Shown here: positions 1 through 11,233 of the stretch, piece after piece
Layout of the letters: every line of letters starts with the position of its first letter
Position numbering within the stretch: the first letter of the stretch is position 1
Assembly: GCA_037355855.1 (NCBI GenBank)
Contig: CM074761.1
Coordinates: forward strand, 4,111,346-4,175,345
Origin: Pseudo-nitzschia pungens
Lineage: Eukaryota > Bacillariophyta > Bacillariophyceae > Bacillariales > Bacillariaceae
Reading direction: 5' to 3'
DNA: 64,000 nt
The notes under the pieces: generated by a model
Databases searched by the model: none
What the model saw: the letters and a program-made list of their open reading frames with translations, nothing else
Told to the model about the DNA's origin: nothing
Position numbers and translations under genes: made by a program

Positions 1-141
1 GGGGAACAACAGGCGTCTCGTGGTTCTCTTCGAGGCTTCTTCCATCGCAAGATATACTTCTACTGGGTCTTCGTCTGCGTCGTCGGTGTTTTCGTTCTTT
101 TTGGGTGCTATCTTGTCGTCGGGATTGCTTTGGGCATTTAG
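1..141 (+). CDS. Possible 3' end of a gene cut by the left edge, hydrophobic tail
   Basis: Frame 1 is open from the first base to a TAG at 139-141. It reads as a basic segment followed by about 26 strongly hydrophobic residues (WVFVCVVGVFVLFG and onwards), which would be a C-terminal membrane anchor. A second frame, from about 105 to 341, also reads like protein (it includes GNAYFLYASDQQ and VRVDLSG) and ends in another hydrophobic stretch. One gene with a frame change near 135 is therefore possible. I recognise no family. With only 141 bases visible this could be chance, so confidence is low. Confidence 0.3.
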   Translation, partial: GEQQASRGSLRGFFHRKIYFYWVFVCVVGVFVLFGCYLVVGIALGI

Positions 142-907
142 GCAACGCCTACTTTCTTTATGCCTCCGATCAGCAGAGTGTGGTGCGTGTCGATCTCTCG
201 GGCACGAAAGCATTCGCAGTCAGGATTGCCGTGGACAATCCAAACACGATCGACAACAATATCAGGCACTTTCTCATTGTCGTACTCGTTGTCGTATTCT
301 TCGATATGGTCATCGCTCTTTCGGTTTTCATTGCTTTTTGATTTTAGTTCTGAGTGATTGCTTGGATCTGTTCTCCCGACTCCTTTTCTTTCCGTACTGA
401 GAGAAGTGCGGTACCGACAACACACTAGATAACGACTAGCTGGTTCAAGATGAATACGTAAGTTTCTGGTCAGTTCCGAAGTGTGTGTAATGTGTGTAAG
501 AGTAGCGATGAGGAAGAATTTGAGAAGATCATCGTTGTTCTTTTGTGCCCTGATTTTCCCTTGCATCAGTCAGTCGGTTTGGACTGTGAGGATGAATCCC
601 GAATAGCTAGTGAATAACCTCACTCTTTACTAAAGCATGCGATTATATCGACAGTAGAGAGCATACCGTACGGTAACCTTACGTACATTTTGCAGGTTAT
701 GAGCAAGATCACAGACGGGAAAGTTAGTCCCGAGTCCCTAGTGAATGAAGCAAAACCTCCTTCTCATCATTCACCTTCCATCCGATCACCTATCTCACAT
801 CTCATATCACCCTCAACCCATCATCATCTTCAAAAGCGGTATGATGCTGCACCAGGAACTCGTAGCTCTATGGATCTCATGAACGAAATTCAGATCCCAT
901 CGATCAG
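142..907. other. Gene-free stretch, left side
   Basis: I see no convincing gene apart from the possible second-frame tail ending at 341. The word CCGTACGGTAACCTTACGTAC lies near 665-685 and belongs to the repeated intergenic vocabulary described in the findings. A short open frame at 690-929 overlaps the start of the glycosyltransferase and is probably 5' leader. Confidence 0.5.
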
Positions 908-2591
908 ATGTCGCAGCTACAAACGATAGAAGTCGATGTTATAATACCTGTGCACAACGCAGCAGATACTGTGAAGGAGACTCTATTCTCCGCTTTGAAC
1001 CAAGAAATACCAACAAAATCGTCGCCATCGCTTCACTCCCCATCCCCGCTTCTACACGCGTTTCTAGAAAAGTACACCATATTGATCACGGTGTGTTGCT
1101 ACGATGATGGATCCAGCGACGAAAGCCTAGAAATACTTCGAGAGATTGAATCATCTAGATCAAAGGAGAACAAACAAATGGCAGGAGAAAGATCGTCAGT
1201 GATTTCTTCGGATGGACTGATTCCGTCACGAATCATTGTGCAATCCAGCAAAGATGGGAAAGCACGAGGTGCGGGCTATGCTCGAAATCGAGCTATTGAA
1301 ATGAACAATCCCTTTGTTCGAGATGGGGAGTGTTCCAAAGTAGAAGCGGAATCAAACAGAACGAACAATGATGACCATGCCGATGGAAGCAGCTATTCCA
1401 AATTTCTCTGTTTCTTGGACAGTGACGATGTTATGCACAAGCATCGCGTCATTGAACAAGTTCTCTACATGTTCTCTGAAGTCGACGAGGAAGCACGAGA
1501 TCGAACGATTTTGGGGTGCACGTTTGATCGGGATCCTCCCGACTCCACTTGGCATTATAGCAGTTGGGCCAACAATCTCTCAACCGAAAGACTCGTGCTC
1601 GAGAAGTATCGAGAGATTACAATTTTGCAACCAACATGGTTCATGCCACTTACTGTTTGGTCCATGGTGGGTGGTTACATAGAAGCTCCTCCACAGGGAA
1701 GTGGTGAATCGCTGGCAGACTTCCTGCGTGTATATCAATCGTCGTCCTCGTCACAGCCACCTCGTCTTGTCCATCCAAAGTATGACACGATGTCTTCTAT
1801 CCGACTGGCGGAAGACTTGCGTTTCTTCCATTCGCATTTGCAATCCGGTGGTGAGCTGCGTCTTCATAGAACATCCTTGGCAGCAGCAACAGAAACGACA
1901 CCGTATCCACTCGTCACCTATCGCCACACGGGAAACGACCAATCACAAAGTTTTCGAACCAGTCGAAAGCTCTTGTTGCAGCTACGAGCGTTGGCTTTTC
2001 AGATCGGTGTCATTCGAGCGAATCCAAATTGGGAAAAGTTTGTGATATGGGGTTGTGGCAGAGATGGCAAAGATTTTTACAAAGCTTTGGACGAAGAATT
2101 GCAAGGGAACGTGTACTGTTTTGTAGATGTGGATGCGAAAAAATTGAATGCCGGTTACTATGTCGATTCGACACCCAATCGCGCGGTGACTGCCGATAGA
2201 AAAGGAAAAAGAGAAAAAGGTTTCTGCTAGGAAAATTCCTATTGTACACTATTCCTTCTTGATATCGAACGAAAATGAAAGGAAAACGGCCCAGACCGAA
2301 TGGACGACGACGTGTTCAGAAAGCGACGAAGTAGTGTTGGGCCGAATCGACAAATCAAAAGCAGGAAGTGCTGGCACTGCTTCGGAAGCACCTCCGGCGA
2401 AGAAGAAGCGGAAAACAACGTCTTCAAATTCGCGTTCTCCCGAACTCCACATTCGTGAACTAGACCAGGAATTGCTTTCCCGCCTTCCTGTTGTCGTTTG
2501 CGTCGCAATGTACAGAACGAATGGAGTCTTGGAACGCAATGTAGCAAGAATTGGTCGGAAGGAAGGGGAAACTTTATGGCATTTTAGTTAA
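908..2591 (+). CDS. Family 2 glycosyltransferase, B3GNTL1-like, with a frame break
   Basis: This is probably a cytosolic or Golgi-side GT-A glycosyltransferase resembling B3GNTL1. The first frame (908-2230, 440 residues) opens with DVIIPVHNAADTV, the GT2 nucleotide-sugar fold. It continues with RGAGYARNRAIE and FLDSDDVMHKHRV, which supply the DxD-type metal site. A second domain begins around residue 378 (VIWGCGRDGKDFYKAL). The family's usual C-terminal end, PIVHYS then LPVVVCVAMYRTNG and a terminal LWHFS, is present but lies in the next frame, up to TAA at 2591. The change of frame falls about 2190-2230, in an A-rich run. I found no convincing GT-AG intron that restores phase: the obvious gtgact...tgctag pair is 45 bases and keeps the wrong frame. 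It may be a sequencing indel, a real frameshift or an unusual intron. The acceptor sugar is unknown. Confidence 0.8.
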
Positions 2592-3014
2592 CTGATTAGA
2601 ATTCCGTGGTGCCGTATTGTCGTGTATCTATCTACTGATAGTTTAGTTTTGCGTTGGGAGCACCCAGTTCTATGTTTTATTAATACGGCAATCACTAGAT
2701 AATCATGTTTGGAACCCAGCAGCGCAACCAAATTTTCAACCAATCTTTAACATCCGGTTTGTTGTTTGATAATGACGTGACTCCGAATTACCCAAGTTGT
2801 CACGATCGTCGTGAATAACCCCGAAACAACGATTGGACATCTTCTTCCGAACACCAGCACCAAATGCTACAAAATCTACAGCGCAGTCCGTTTTGCGAAA
2901 CCTTTCCTCTTGGACGCGTCCAAATATAACAAGAAGTCCAATTATCGTCGTCATGGTCTCGTTCCTACGCCCAAGCCCCAAAGCCAATTACAATTATTTC
3001 GATGGAGACGGACT
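2592..3014. other. Gene-free stretch between convergent genes
   Basis: This lies between the 3' ends of the glycosyltransferase and the minus-strand low-complexity gene. I see no supported gene, RNA or repeat. A minus-strand open frame at 2736-2987 is short and unrecognised. Confidence 0.5.
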
Positions 3015-5128
3015 CTACGAAGAACTTTCCAACTTGATTTTTTTCGTCGGTGCCGCGGGCAGGGATGATGATGGTGCCGGCGATTTTTTCGCTGTCGCTG
3101 ATTTGTCCGCCGCCTTTGCCGTGGTCGTGGACGGATTCTTTGATGACGAAGACGATGACGACGACGACGACGAAGCGTTCGATGCGCTTTTCGACATGTT
3201 CGCGGCCACCACCGATGCCGATGACGGCGTCGTCGAGGACTGCTGACCGGGCGTCATCAGAAGGGGTCCCCCGAGAGATCCGGCTCCCCCTCCGGTGCTG
3301 GCGGTTGCGAGGCCGGTCGTGGCGGAAAGGGTGAGTCCCCCGATGCCGGGAGCACTGGGACCGACAAAGTATGGATCCGCGATGGTGTTGCTCCGCAATC
3401 CAAAATACCGCCCGCTCACGACGTGAAAGCATCGCTTGTCCAGATGATCTACCAATCGATGGTTTCCGGGAAGATAAAACGGATGGTTTTGTTTCTGTTG
3501 ATCCCCAGATCCAAAGAGTTCCTCGGCGTGAACGATCCCTTGCAACTCCTTGGGTTCCGGAGTTTGTGGCGACGGTGGGATCGGAGGAACCGGGACGGTG
3601 CTGGTTTGTGTCTTTCCCTCGGGGTCCGCATCGAGGGCTTCCTGTTGTTCCTGATGTCGGACGATTGCCCGTTCTCGCTCGTTCACTTTTTCGATGTATT
3701 CCGATCGTCTCTGGAAGTATTCGTTTGGATACGGGAGAGTGAGAGACAGGGGAACAATGTCCGAGTATTGTGGAATCGTCCTGCGTCGCTTTCGGCCACC
3801 GTTCGTGTTGCTCCTTGAGGAGGTGGTTTCCGAGGGCACATCCGACTCGAAAGCTTTGACAAGCCGCTCGGACAGCTCCATGATCGTCTCTAGCTTCCCG
3901 CGGGCTCCGGCAGCGCGGTCGGTGTCGTTGGGTTTTTGCACCGTTTCCGTCGTTGCCGGGAGAGCGGTTGCGGGACCATCCCCGGACGACGAAAGCGGTG
4001 GCGCGGCTGCCTCGGGGTTGGCCTCTGTTTTGACTTCTGTTTTGACTCCGACGTCCGAATCCCCGGTTTTGTTCGGGGCCGCCTTTGGAGGCACCGATGG
4101 TTTTTGGAACCAATCCTCCGGCACCAATTTGGGAAAGTTGAGACAAAACTTGACGTCGCTGTCAAACATGTCGTCGACGACCCGTTGCACACTGGACCCA
4201 CGATGCGGGGTATCGGTCCTCGCCTCGGTCGTGTACCCCGCGGTTGCCATGGTCTGGGAAAAGACATCGTTCGGTGAGACCATTCGGGTCGGGTTGTTGG
4301 CATTGCCCCGAGAGTTGTTTCCCGGGGGAAGCAACAAACCCGGCGAAGACATGGGCACGATTCGGATGCTGCGTATGGAAGTGCGTTTCTTTGTGGCGGA
4401 TGCACTGCTTGGCCCCGCAAGAGACGGAGACGACGACGATTGCTTTTTGGGCGCCTGCGGACGCGGGGCGGTCTCTTTGCCGCTGCTCTTGCCGGCAGCG
4501 GTCTGCGTCGATGGTTTTTGCTTCGAGTTGGTCGTTTTCTGCTTCGCTGCGCTTGTGGGATGAGGTTTCGAAGCTTGCTTTCCGGCTTTGCTTTTGACGG
4601 CGGACCCGTTTCGGGAGGGAGGAGGTTTCGTTCCGTCTCCTGCCACAGAATTATTCGTTTCGGAAGATTCGCTCGCTCCGGTCGATGGTTTCGATTGCGC
4701 CCGTCCACCACCTGGACTGAGGCTGCCGCCATTGCCAGTCGTTGAACTAACGGGTTTCTCCGTCGCAGAAACGACAGGAGTCTCGTCGTCCCCGCTCTCT
4801 TTAGTTTTGTCATGAGTGCTTTCTTTGACGCGAGGAGAGCCTCGGTTTTCAGATTCAGATTCACGTTCACGTTCACGTTCACGTTCACGTTCACGTCCTC
4901 GTTCACGTCCTCGTTCTGCCGAGGACACGATTGCCTTTAAGGTACCCCCGAACGAAAGTTTGATCCTCTTCTTGGAATGGCCCTCTGGAGCTCCCCCGGT
5001 GACTTGTGCACCCGAAAAGGTTGCATCGGGAGTGGAAGCCCTGGCACCGTTGGACTCCGCCACGCTCATCTCGTCGTCGTTGCTCGCCGTCAATGAGTTG
5101 GCGACGTCGTCGGTTCCGTTGATGCTAG

Positions 5129-5161
<33 letters not shown>

Positions 5162-5213
5162 CGGTTGAGGATTCGTCATCGCCCAGCATCTTGAGCTGTG
5201 CCAACGACGCCAT
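3015..5213 (-). CDS. Conserved-looking low-complexity protein, probably nuclear
   Basis: One exon of 732 residues. Residues 1-290 are Ser, Thr, Gly and Lys rich, with a poly-Ser run near the start and an Arg-Glu repeat near residue 105. Basic clusters (KKRIKLSFGG, RKRRRTIPQYS, KKIKLESSS at the C-terminus) look like nuclear signals. The ordered part is roughly residues 470-640. It has IVPLSLTLPYPNEYFQRR, a charged helix (YIEKVNERERAIVRHQEQQE), a Pro-rich linker, then HPFYLPGNHRLVDHLD and RYFGLRSNTIADPYFVGPSA. That part reads as a real, constrained domain, but I cannot name the family. The region is GC-rich and leaves long open frames on both strands. This frame is preferred because of the ordered domain and the Met start just upstream of a natural-looking N-terminus. 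The function is unknown. Confidence 0.75.
4861..4916. repeat. Hexanucleotide array (TTCACG) inside the gene
   Basis: About nine near-perfect TTCACG/TCCTCG units. On the minus strand they encode an alternating Arg-Glu tract in the low-complexity protein. Confidence 0.9.
5131..5157. repeat. (CTG)9 triplet run
   Basis: Nine CTG units. On the coding (minus) strand they are CAG/AGC triplets giving the poly-Ser tract near the start of the low-complexity protein. Confidence 0.9.
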
Positions 5214-5740
5214 TTTGAATATCGGCTCTACTCGAATCGAATCGACTCGACTCGACTCGACTCACTCGACTCGACTCGACGCGGCTCGGGGATAGAGGAA
5301 AGCCTACAGTTGTGGGTCGTCTGCTAGTGACCTCAATTCACAATTCACTCTAGGATTACCAGAGCATCCTCGCCATCGTGATTCGACTCGTTGAGTCAAA
5401 ATTGCATCCTTTTGGTTGCAAGTTAACCTTATGATTGAAAATTGTGTTGTTGTTGTCGACTTGATCCAGTCCCTAGTTACTAGTGAATCGTCTCAGCAAG
5501 AAGAAGAACACTAATTCCATTCCATTCTGATTGCAAGTATTTTTCGCCGATTTTCGATGGGGAACAAAAAAACGATCATCATCATCACAACGACAACCAA
5601 TACCATTGTCTGGCTTTTTGATTGATAACTGACAGAGACTTGACCAGTAGACCAGTCGGTAAGGTTAGAACTGGTGATGATCTGATCTGATCCGATCCGC
5701 TCCGACCCATTTTTCGAATCATCGATGATCCGAGACAAAA
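5214..5740. other. Divergent intergenic region
   Basis: This 527-base spacer separates two divergently transcribed genes and must hold both promoters. Apart from the pentamer array at 5227-5281, I see no TATA box or other element I can defend. Confidence 0.5.
5227..5281. repeat. (ACTCG)n array in the 5' leader
   Basis: An imperfect run of about ten ACTCG/AATCG pentamers just upstream of the minus-strand start codon at 5213. Confidence 0.85.
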
Positions 5741-8700
5741 ATGGACTTTCCCGAGCACGAAGAGGACGAAGAGGAAGTGTGGATCCCACTATCCAAGGAG
5801 GAAAAAGGATCCACTGTGGAAGACGAATCACGTGAAATTCCTAGGGTTGCGTATTCGGCGTCGAAGCCAGGAGATGAAACGGCTCGCGAACCCAATCATG
5901 CGGATTCGGGTGCCGACAACACGTTTCAAGGAAAGAAACCACATGAGCAACAACAACAACAACAACAACGACGACGACGAACAAGCTATCGCGGACAAGA
6001 CAGCGGCAGTAGCTCGAATAGTGCTCGGCTTAACTCCGTTCAACGAAAGCTGGAGGATAGAATTTCCATACAGAATCATTTAGTGAACAACCCGATTGGT
6101 TACTTTTGGCAGCGCTGTTTGATCAATGCATTGCGACAGATATGGAGCCTGGAATTACGGGTACGGCTGGGCATCGCCCTGCTGGTCTGTGGTCTCTTGG
6201 CGAGAGCCTTTCTTTGGTCCACTTGGTACCTCCTGTATCCACGATTCGCGGTCCTTTCCTTTCTTCTAGTGGCTAGTCTGCTTTACCTCGATCCATTCGA
6301 CGTGCAGGACCAAATAAGAGCTACCTGGGATCTTGTTTCGGCGCTCGTGTCGGCACACCCTTCAACCTCGCAACAAAAACAACAGCTCGTGGTGAAAGGC
6401 ATCGACACGCACCAACTACGGAGGCTTTCTTTCGTTCTCTTCATGATACCGACGGCCTTGGAAATCAGAACCTTTTCGTTTCTGTCTCGAATCAATGCGG
6501 AACTCACGATTGCGAACGCGGCCGGTGCAAACGGCGAGGGATGGTCGATGTCATCGGCGTCGTACTATTTCTACGACATTGGATTCACTCTCTGCATCCT
6601 TGCCACGATGATGTTCCTGCTCAAAGCGAGGGGCATGAAACCCTGCGATGTGTCGTATCGCGGACTGCTCATGCTCTACGGATTTTCCCTCCTGATCACC
6701 ATTGCTAGCTATCGCAACGAAAAAAACGACGCGCGACGGATTCCCCTCCTCGCGGCTCCCTTTCTCACGGCGTCCGCAACACTGCTCTTGATGTACCAAG
6801 ACGACGGGACGGAATGGCTCTCTCGCATCGTGAGGCAAACATTCCGCTTGTCGCTGCGAGACGTCCTGTCCTCGGTCAGCGAACGAGTGACGGAAGACGA
6901 AATGTTGCAACTGGCCATTCTCCGGTGGATTTGTGATTTTTGGGCCTCCAATCCGGAGTCCGCAACAAAATACCAGCGAACGGAGAAAGCCGAGACCTCG
7001 TCTTCCAAACCAGCGGGTGGCCCGTCGTCGCACTCAAATCACTCTGCGTCGACAGAAGAGCCTACTCTTTCTTCCACAAGCGCTGGTAAGAATGCACCAA
7101 CAAACCCAGAGGAACCAATGCCATTCGAGTCCCACGACATTCGGTGGGAGGAGCTTCAACCCATGCTCAATATTGAAATCGACCACATGGAAATAGAAAT
7201 CGATGCCCTCCAATCCAATGGCAGCAACGGCAGCAATGCAGGTAGCAATGCCATCAATGACAACCAGAAGCAGCCCGAGAGTCAAAGTACTGAAATGCCC
7301 TCGATGCCCGATCCGAACACCTCGAACCATCCAAAGGAGAGTGGTACCAACCATGTGGAACCACTGATGGCCCTCAAATCGATGCTTCTTTCGTTCGATG
7401 TCGATGATCGGGCTCAACCAGCCGTTCTGGCATACAAAAGAGCGGTGGAACTGTTCCCACCAAAGAAAAAGACCGCAGTCGCTGTTTCTGTAATGCGGAG
7501 GTGCCCCGCACTGCTCACGTTTTCGTTTCATGTTTTCTCCGTGAGCGACTTCAATTCCTTTTTCGTTTCGAGTCTCATCCTTTGTCCATTCATGATCGTT
7601 GAATATTATCGGATCATTGGTTGGATGGAGACGTGCCAGCGAAATGCACCGATCATGAACAACGAAAGCAACGAAGATCGGTCCGAAAACGATTGGAGAA
7701 TACCTCAACGGCTCAAAAGTTTGGACACAATGACTATTCTGCTTTCGGGAGATGTTCACAATCCGTTTCGACCCCCATCTCTTCTGGTGGTTTGGCACAA
7801 TATTGTGAGCTCGGTCGCGGCATTGCAGGTGGGACTGTCTACGGCACGCTGCGCCGAAACCACGGCGGTCGCCATCGAGTTTGCGGGCAACGCAATGTCT
7901 CTGGTAAAGTTTGGATTCGAGATTTCTCAAAACGGGCTGCTTCACGGTGCTGCGGTTTTGTTAAAGGAAGCGCTTGCTATTCAGGCCAGCGGCCGAAACG
8001 TTGCCGATCGTAGCTTTCCGGACGATGGGTCGGCAGAATACACGAGCGCGGCAATTCGTGCGGTTCACTCCGGACAAAAAGTTGTGAAAAATATACATAC
8101 CCTCGCCGAAGATCAACATGTTTTGGATGTTGCTCAACCAGTTCTACAGTTTCTTGGAGTGCTAGTTGGTCACAAATGGCTTTGGGGAAAGGAAGATGAG
8201 AACAGGAACGATGATTCTGAACCACGTGATGGAAGTCCGGAGTTGGGACATGGGGAAGACGAAAAGATAAATACTAAGAAGGATGCCAATGAAAGCAACT
8301 CTCTGAGCAATAGTGCGCAGACGAATGAGGGCAATGATATGCAGACCCCACAACCGGCTTGTGCTGTAAAAGAGGCTTCGTCGGAAACCTTAAACGATTT
8401 CAACTCACCGCAAAACGAAAACAACTTTGCGAGCACTAGTGCGCAGACGAATGAGGACATTGATATGCAAACCACAAAACCGACTTTTGCTACAACAGAA
8501 GCTTCGTTGGAAACCTTAAACGATCTTAATTCAACACAGAACGAAAGAAACTGTGCGAGCACGAGTGCGCAGACGAATGAGGACGATAATTTGCAAACCC
8601 CAAAATCGGCTTCAGCTACGATAGAAGCTTCGTCGGAAACCTTAAACGATTTAAATTCAGCACAAAACGACTTGCGTTCTAAGTCAACCACACCCGATGA

Positions 8701-9332
8701 AGAACTTTCTCAAGTTATGGAGATGGTAGCAACTCTGTATGAGAATGGTTTAATCGATGAGGACGAGAAAAACGATTTTTTCCAGAAACTTGTTGAACTT
8801 CGAGAAGAAGAACTTTTCGACCCATCAACTCTGTTGGCGATGAAACGAACCTTGCGCATCATCCTCGAAAACGGCATCAAGACGCCAACCTTGGAGAAAT
8901 TGGCCTCGAGCGATTCTGGAGAATCACACCCCGACAACAAAAGTGATGAAAAGTGCGCTAAAGCAAACTGATGACGTTGTCAACAGGGCGGGGACGATAG
9001 AAACAACAAAGTCTGAATTGCCGAGCTCTACCAGCGTACCTCTATCTCAAACAGAGGAAAATGACGGAGGTGACTCAAAAGAACAAAGTAATCACAACGA
9101 CAATTTGATCGCGCTGGGTGTCGCAGCATTGGGTATAGTCGCCAGTGGTGTTGTTTTAACAATGGGAATCAATGCGAAACAAAGTGAAGAGCGTCAAGGC
9201 GGTTTCTCTGCCGATGAGAATTTTAATGAGACAAATGGAAAAAGCGAAGAAAGAAAGTCATCGTCGACGGTTGAGATTGTAGAACTCGTCGATGATGACG
9301 AAGAAGAGAACTGGGTTCCGATAAATCAATAA
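5741..9332 (+). CDS. Multi-pass membrane protein with acidic W-x-x-L/I motifs at both ends
   Basis: The main frame runs 5741-8971 (1076 residues). A second frame, up to 9332, supplies a further C-terminus. A 58-base GT-AG intron at 8943-9000 would join them in phase, giving about 1177 residues; a frame slip in AAAA at 8939-8942 is the alternative. Residues 13-17 are VWIPL behind a long acidic run. A poly-Gln/Arg tract follows. Hydrophobic segments lie at about 140-187 (two close together), 230-250, 275-297, 308-324, 335-352 and 595-622. Residues about 853-983 hold three 42-residue repeats. The last part has one clear membrane span (LIALGVAALGIVASGVVLTM) and ends in an acidic run followed by NWVPINQ. 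The two ends match the ATG8-interacting motif pattern (W-x-x-L/I after acidic residues). I do not recognise the family. A selective-autophagy receptor role is an inference only. Confidence 0.75.
8296..8673 (+). repeat. Three 126-bp coding tandem repeats
   Basis: The marker GTGCGCAGACGAATGAG starts at 8313, 8439 and 8565, an exact 126-base (42-codon) period. Each unit contains SAQTNE, an MQT- or LQT-like stretch, and ASSETLNDxNS. The copies differ by several substitutions, so the duplication is not very recent. Confidence 0.9.
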
Positions 9333-9370
9333 AATTGTGACGTGTTCAACTATAATATGTTTAGATCGCT

Positions 9371-11233
9371 TTACAAATCTACTGCTCTCCTATGAATGTC
9401 GGCTTCCCCACTGTCGATAAAATGCTGTGCCCTAATGTGTTCGGCTCTCTTTTGTTTGGCAATGAAAAAGGGATTCCCACCAGGTTTATGGTAGAATGGG
9501 CAATCATAACATCCCTTTTTGGGACAACCTGGACTCATGAAGCACTTGAATTTCAACGTGTGATACCATGACGAGCGGCGGTTGCGATCGCTATCGATTC
9601 CTGCGACATGCAACGGGATAGGGGTGTAGCCTTGCTTGAAAGTCTTCGGATCGATTCTTGAATCTCCTTCGTCTCTAGCAGTCTCAAACGCACTCAATTC
9701 GTCGTACGAGACGTGGTGCATGCATGAGACGGGACAGGAATCGACTGCCTGCTCGACATCCACAGCTTTTCTCTGCGAAAAGGTTCTCGCGCGGCCTGTT
9801 TCCGTCATAGAAAACGAGGATGGTGCAATGTTGACGCACTTTCGACAACCAATGCATGATTCTTCGTCAATCAATACTGATTTCAAGTCCAAACACAAAA
9901 GTAATTGAGACGGGGAACATAACGAAAGATAATACACACAAGCGACTTGCTGGAGAAAATGACCTACCAAATTCTCCATCTTTCATTCTGAGAGGTGTCT
10001 TGTGGTCGTTTGCCATATCCACAAGCTTGTGGCTACTCGAATTTCTATTATTTTTCCTTGATTTCTTGCTTTTCTTTAGTTCAGGTGCTCTGTAATCCCA
10101 ATCCAAAATTTCGCATTCATCGACGATGATCTGGTCCGCTTTCTTGCTGTCACTATTGCCGTGCACCGTCAATTTGGAATTTCGTTCATTTAATTCTTCG
10201 ACAAGATGTGATCTTTCTTGTTCTGCAGGTGACTTCATTCCATGAGCTACAGAATGGAACGACGCACATTAGCAGAAAGGAAACTTCATACTACAACCTC
10301 ATTTTTCCAACCGGACAACGTACCACGAATATCCCGCCAAACAGCGTCTCTAAATGGTGTTCTCAATTGCAAATGTCGCTTTACTGAAACTGATGATAAT
10401 TTCGATACATCACCAAGAAGACAGCGTAGGTAAAGGTTGTGAAACTCATCTTCAACGAGTCTACCACTTCCATATGTACCAAAGTCCGACAAAGTCTTCA
10501 ATACCCTTCGATCGTGTTGGCTAACCTTCCCCTCTCCTTCACCCTTTAGTGATTTGGTCATCCAAGAAGCAACAGCAGCTCTATCCATTGATACAATGCC
10601 ATCAAAGGGGCTAGGAGCTGCATGCTCCCTGAACATCTTGGAGACAGCATCCCTCAAAAATTCCGTTGCCTCGAATTTATCGTCCTTGTAAATCAGGAGC
10701 TGTGAGAGCTCATTCTTTTCTTCGATTGTCAGTGGAGCATAAGCCCTTCCTTCGTGAACCAGTAAAGATTCAGGGTTTTCGTTGCACCGTACTAGCATCG
10801 CAATCTCGTCGTCCATCTCACTGTCGATAGAGGCCTCGACACTGTCATCATCAAATGAATGGTCATCAAGAGTGGAAAAGAGATTATAAATCTCGTCGAC
10901 TGCATTTTGGATCCACGTGTCTTCTTCTGACATTTGAGACATTCTTTCGCCAGAGTGATCATTGTTTTCGTCTTTGAAATCGAAATCGCTGGTGGAATCA
11001 GTCGTCCAGTCCCTAGCTGTTGACCACGCGTTGTTTTGGAAATCATCGTTGGATTCGATCATGTTTCCACTATTGGTATCGATCGAGCTCAAAAGAGGCT
11101 TCGCGACTCTTGTAGCTAGGTTAGAATGAAGTGCGAAGACATCAGATTGGGACGTGCTAGGGATGAAACAGGAACTCAGAGGAGCCCAGCAAAGAAACAA
11201 CGTCCCCAAAAGCAGTTTCGACCTTCCCTTCAT
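9371..11233 (-). CDS. Plastid-targeted ferredoxin-like Fe-S protein, three exons
   Basis: Inferred exons are 11233-10292, 10232-9968 and 9876-9371 (about 570 residues). The intron at 9877-9967 is well supported (GTAGGT...ATCAG, phase 1). The intron at about 10233-10291 is less certain, with an AAG acceptor. The N-terminus is a signal peptide ending SSC then FIPSTSQ, a Phe-after-cleavage plastid import signal. The middle region (about 60-310) is acidic and unrecognised. Exon 3 carries C410-x2-C413-x2-C416, then C450-P, the ligand set of a single-cluster ferredoxin (Fer4-type, as in plant DnaJ/ferredoxin proteins). I see no J domain. The C-terminus adds a Cys/His cluster (CFMSPGCPKKGCYDCPFYH), which could bind zinc or a second cluster. 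The electron-transfer role is inferred from the cluster. The 3' end lies 38 bases from the stop of the convergent membrane-protein gene. Confidence 0.8.

Noticed and set aside
2186..2230. A 45-base GT-AG intron in the glycosyltransferase
   Set aside because: Its length is a multiple of three, so it does not restore the frame of the conserved C-terminus.
2965..4906. Two further long minus-strand frames and a 289-residue plus-strand frame over the GC-rich gene
   Set aside because: Low stop density in GC-rich, low-complexity DNA explains them. Only the 3015-5213 frame has an ordered domain.
7034..7945. A 303-residue minus-strand open frame
   Set aside because: It is antisense to the membrane-protein gene, with no start context or recognisable domain.
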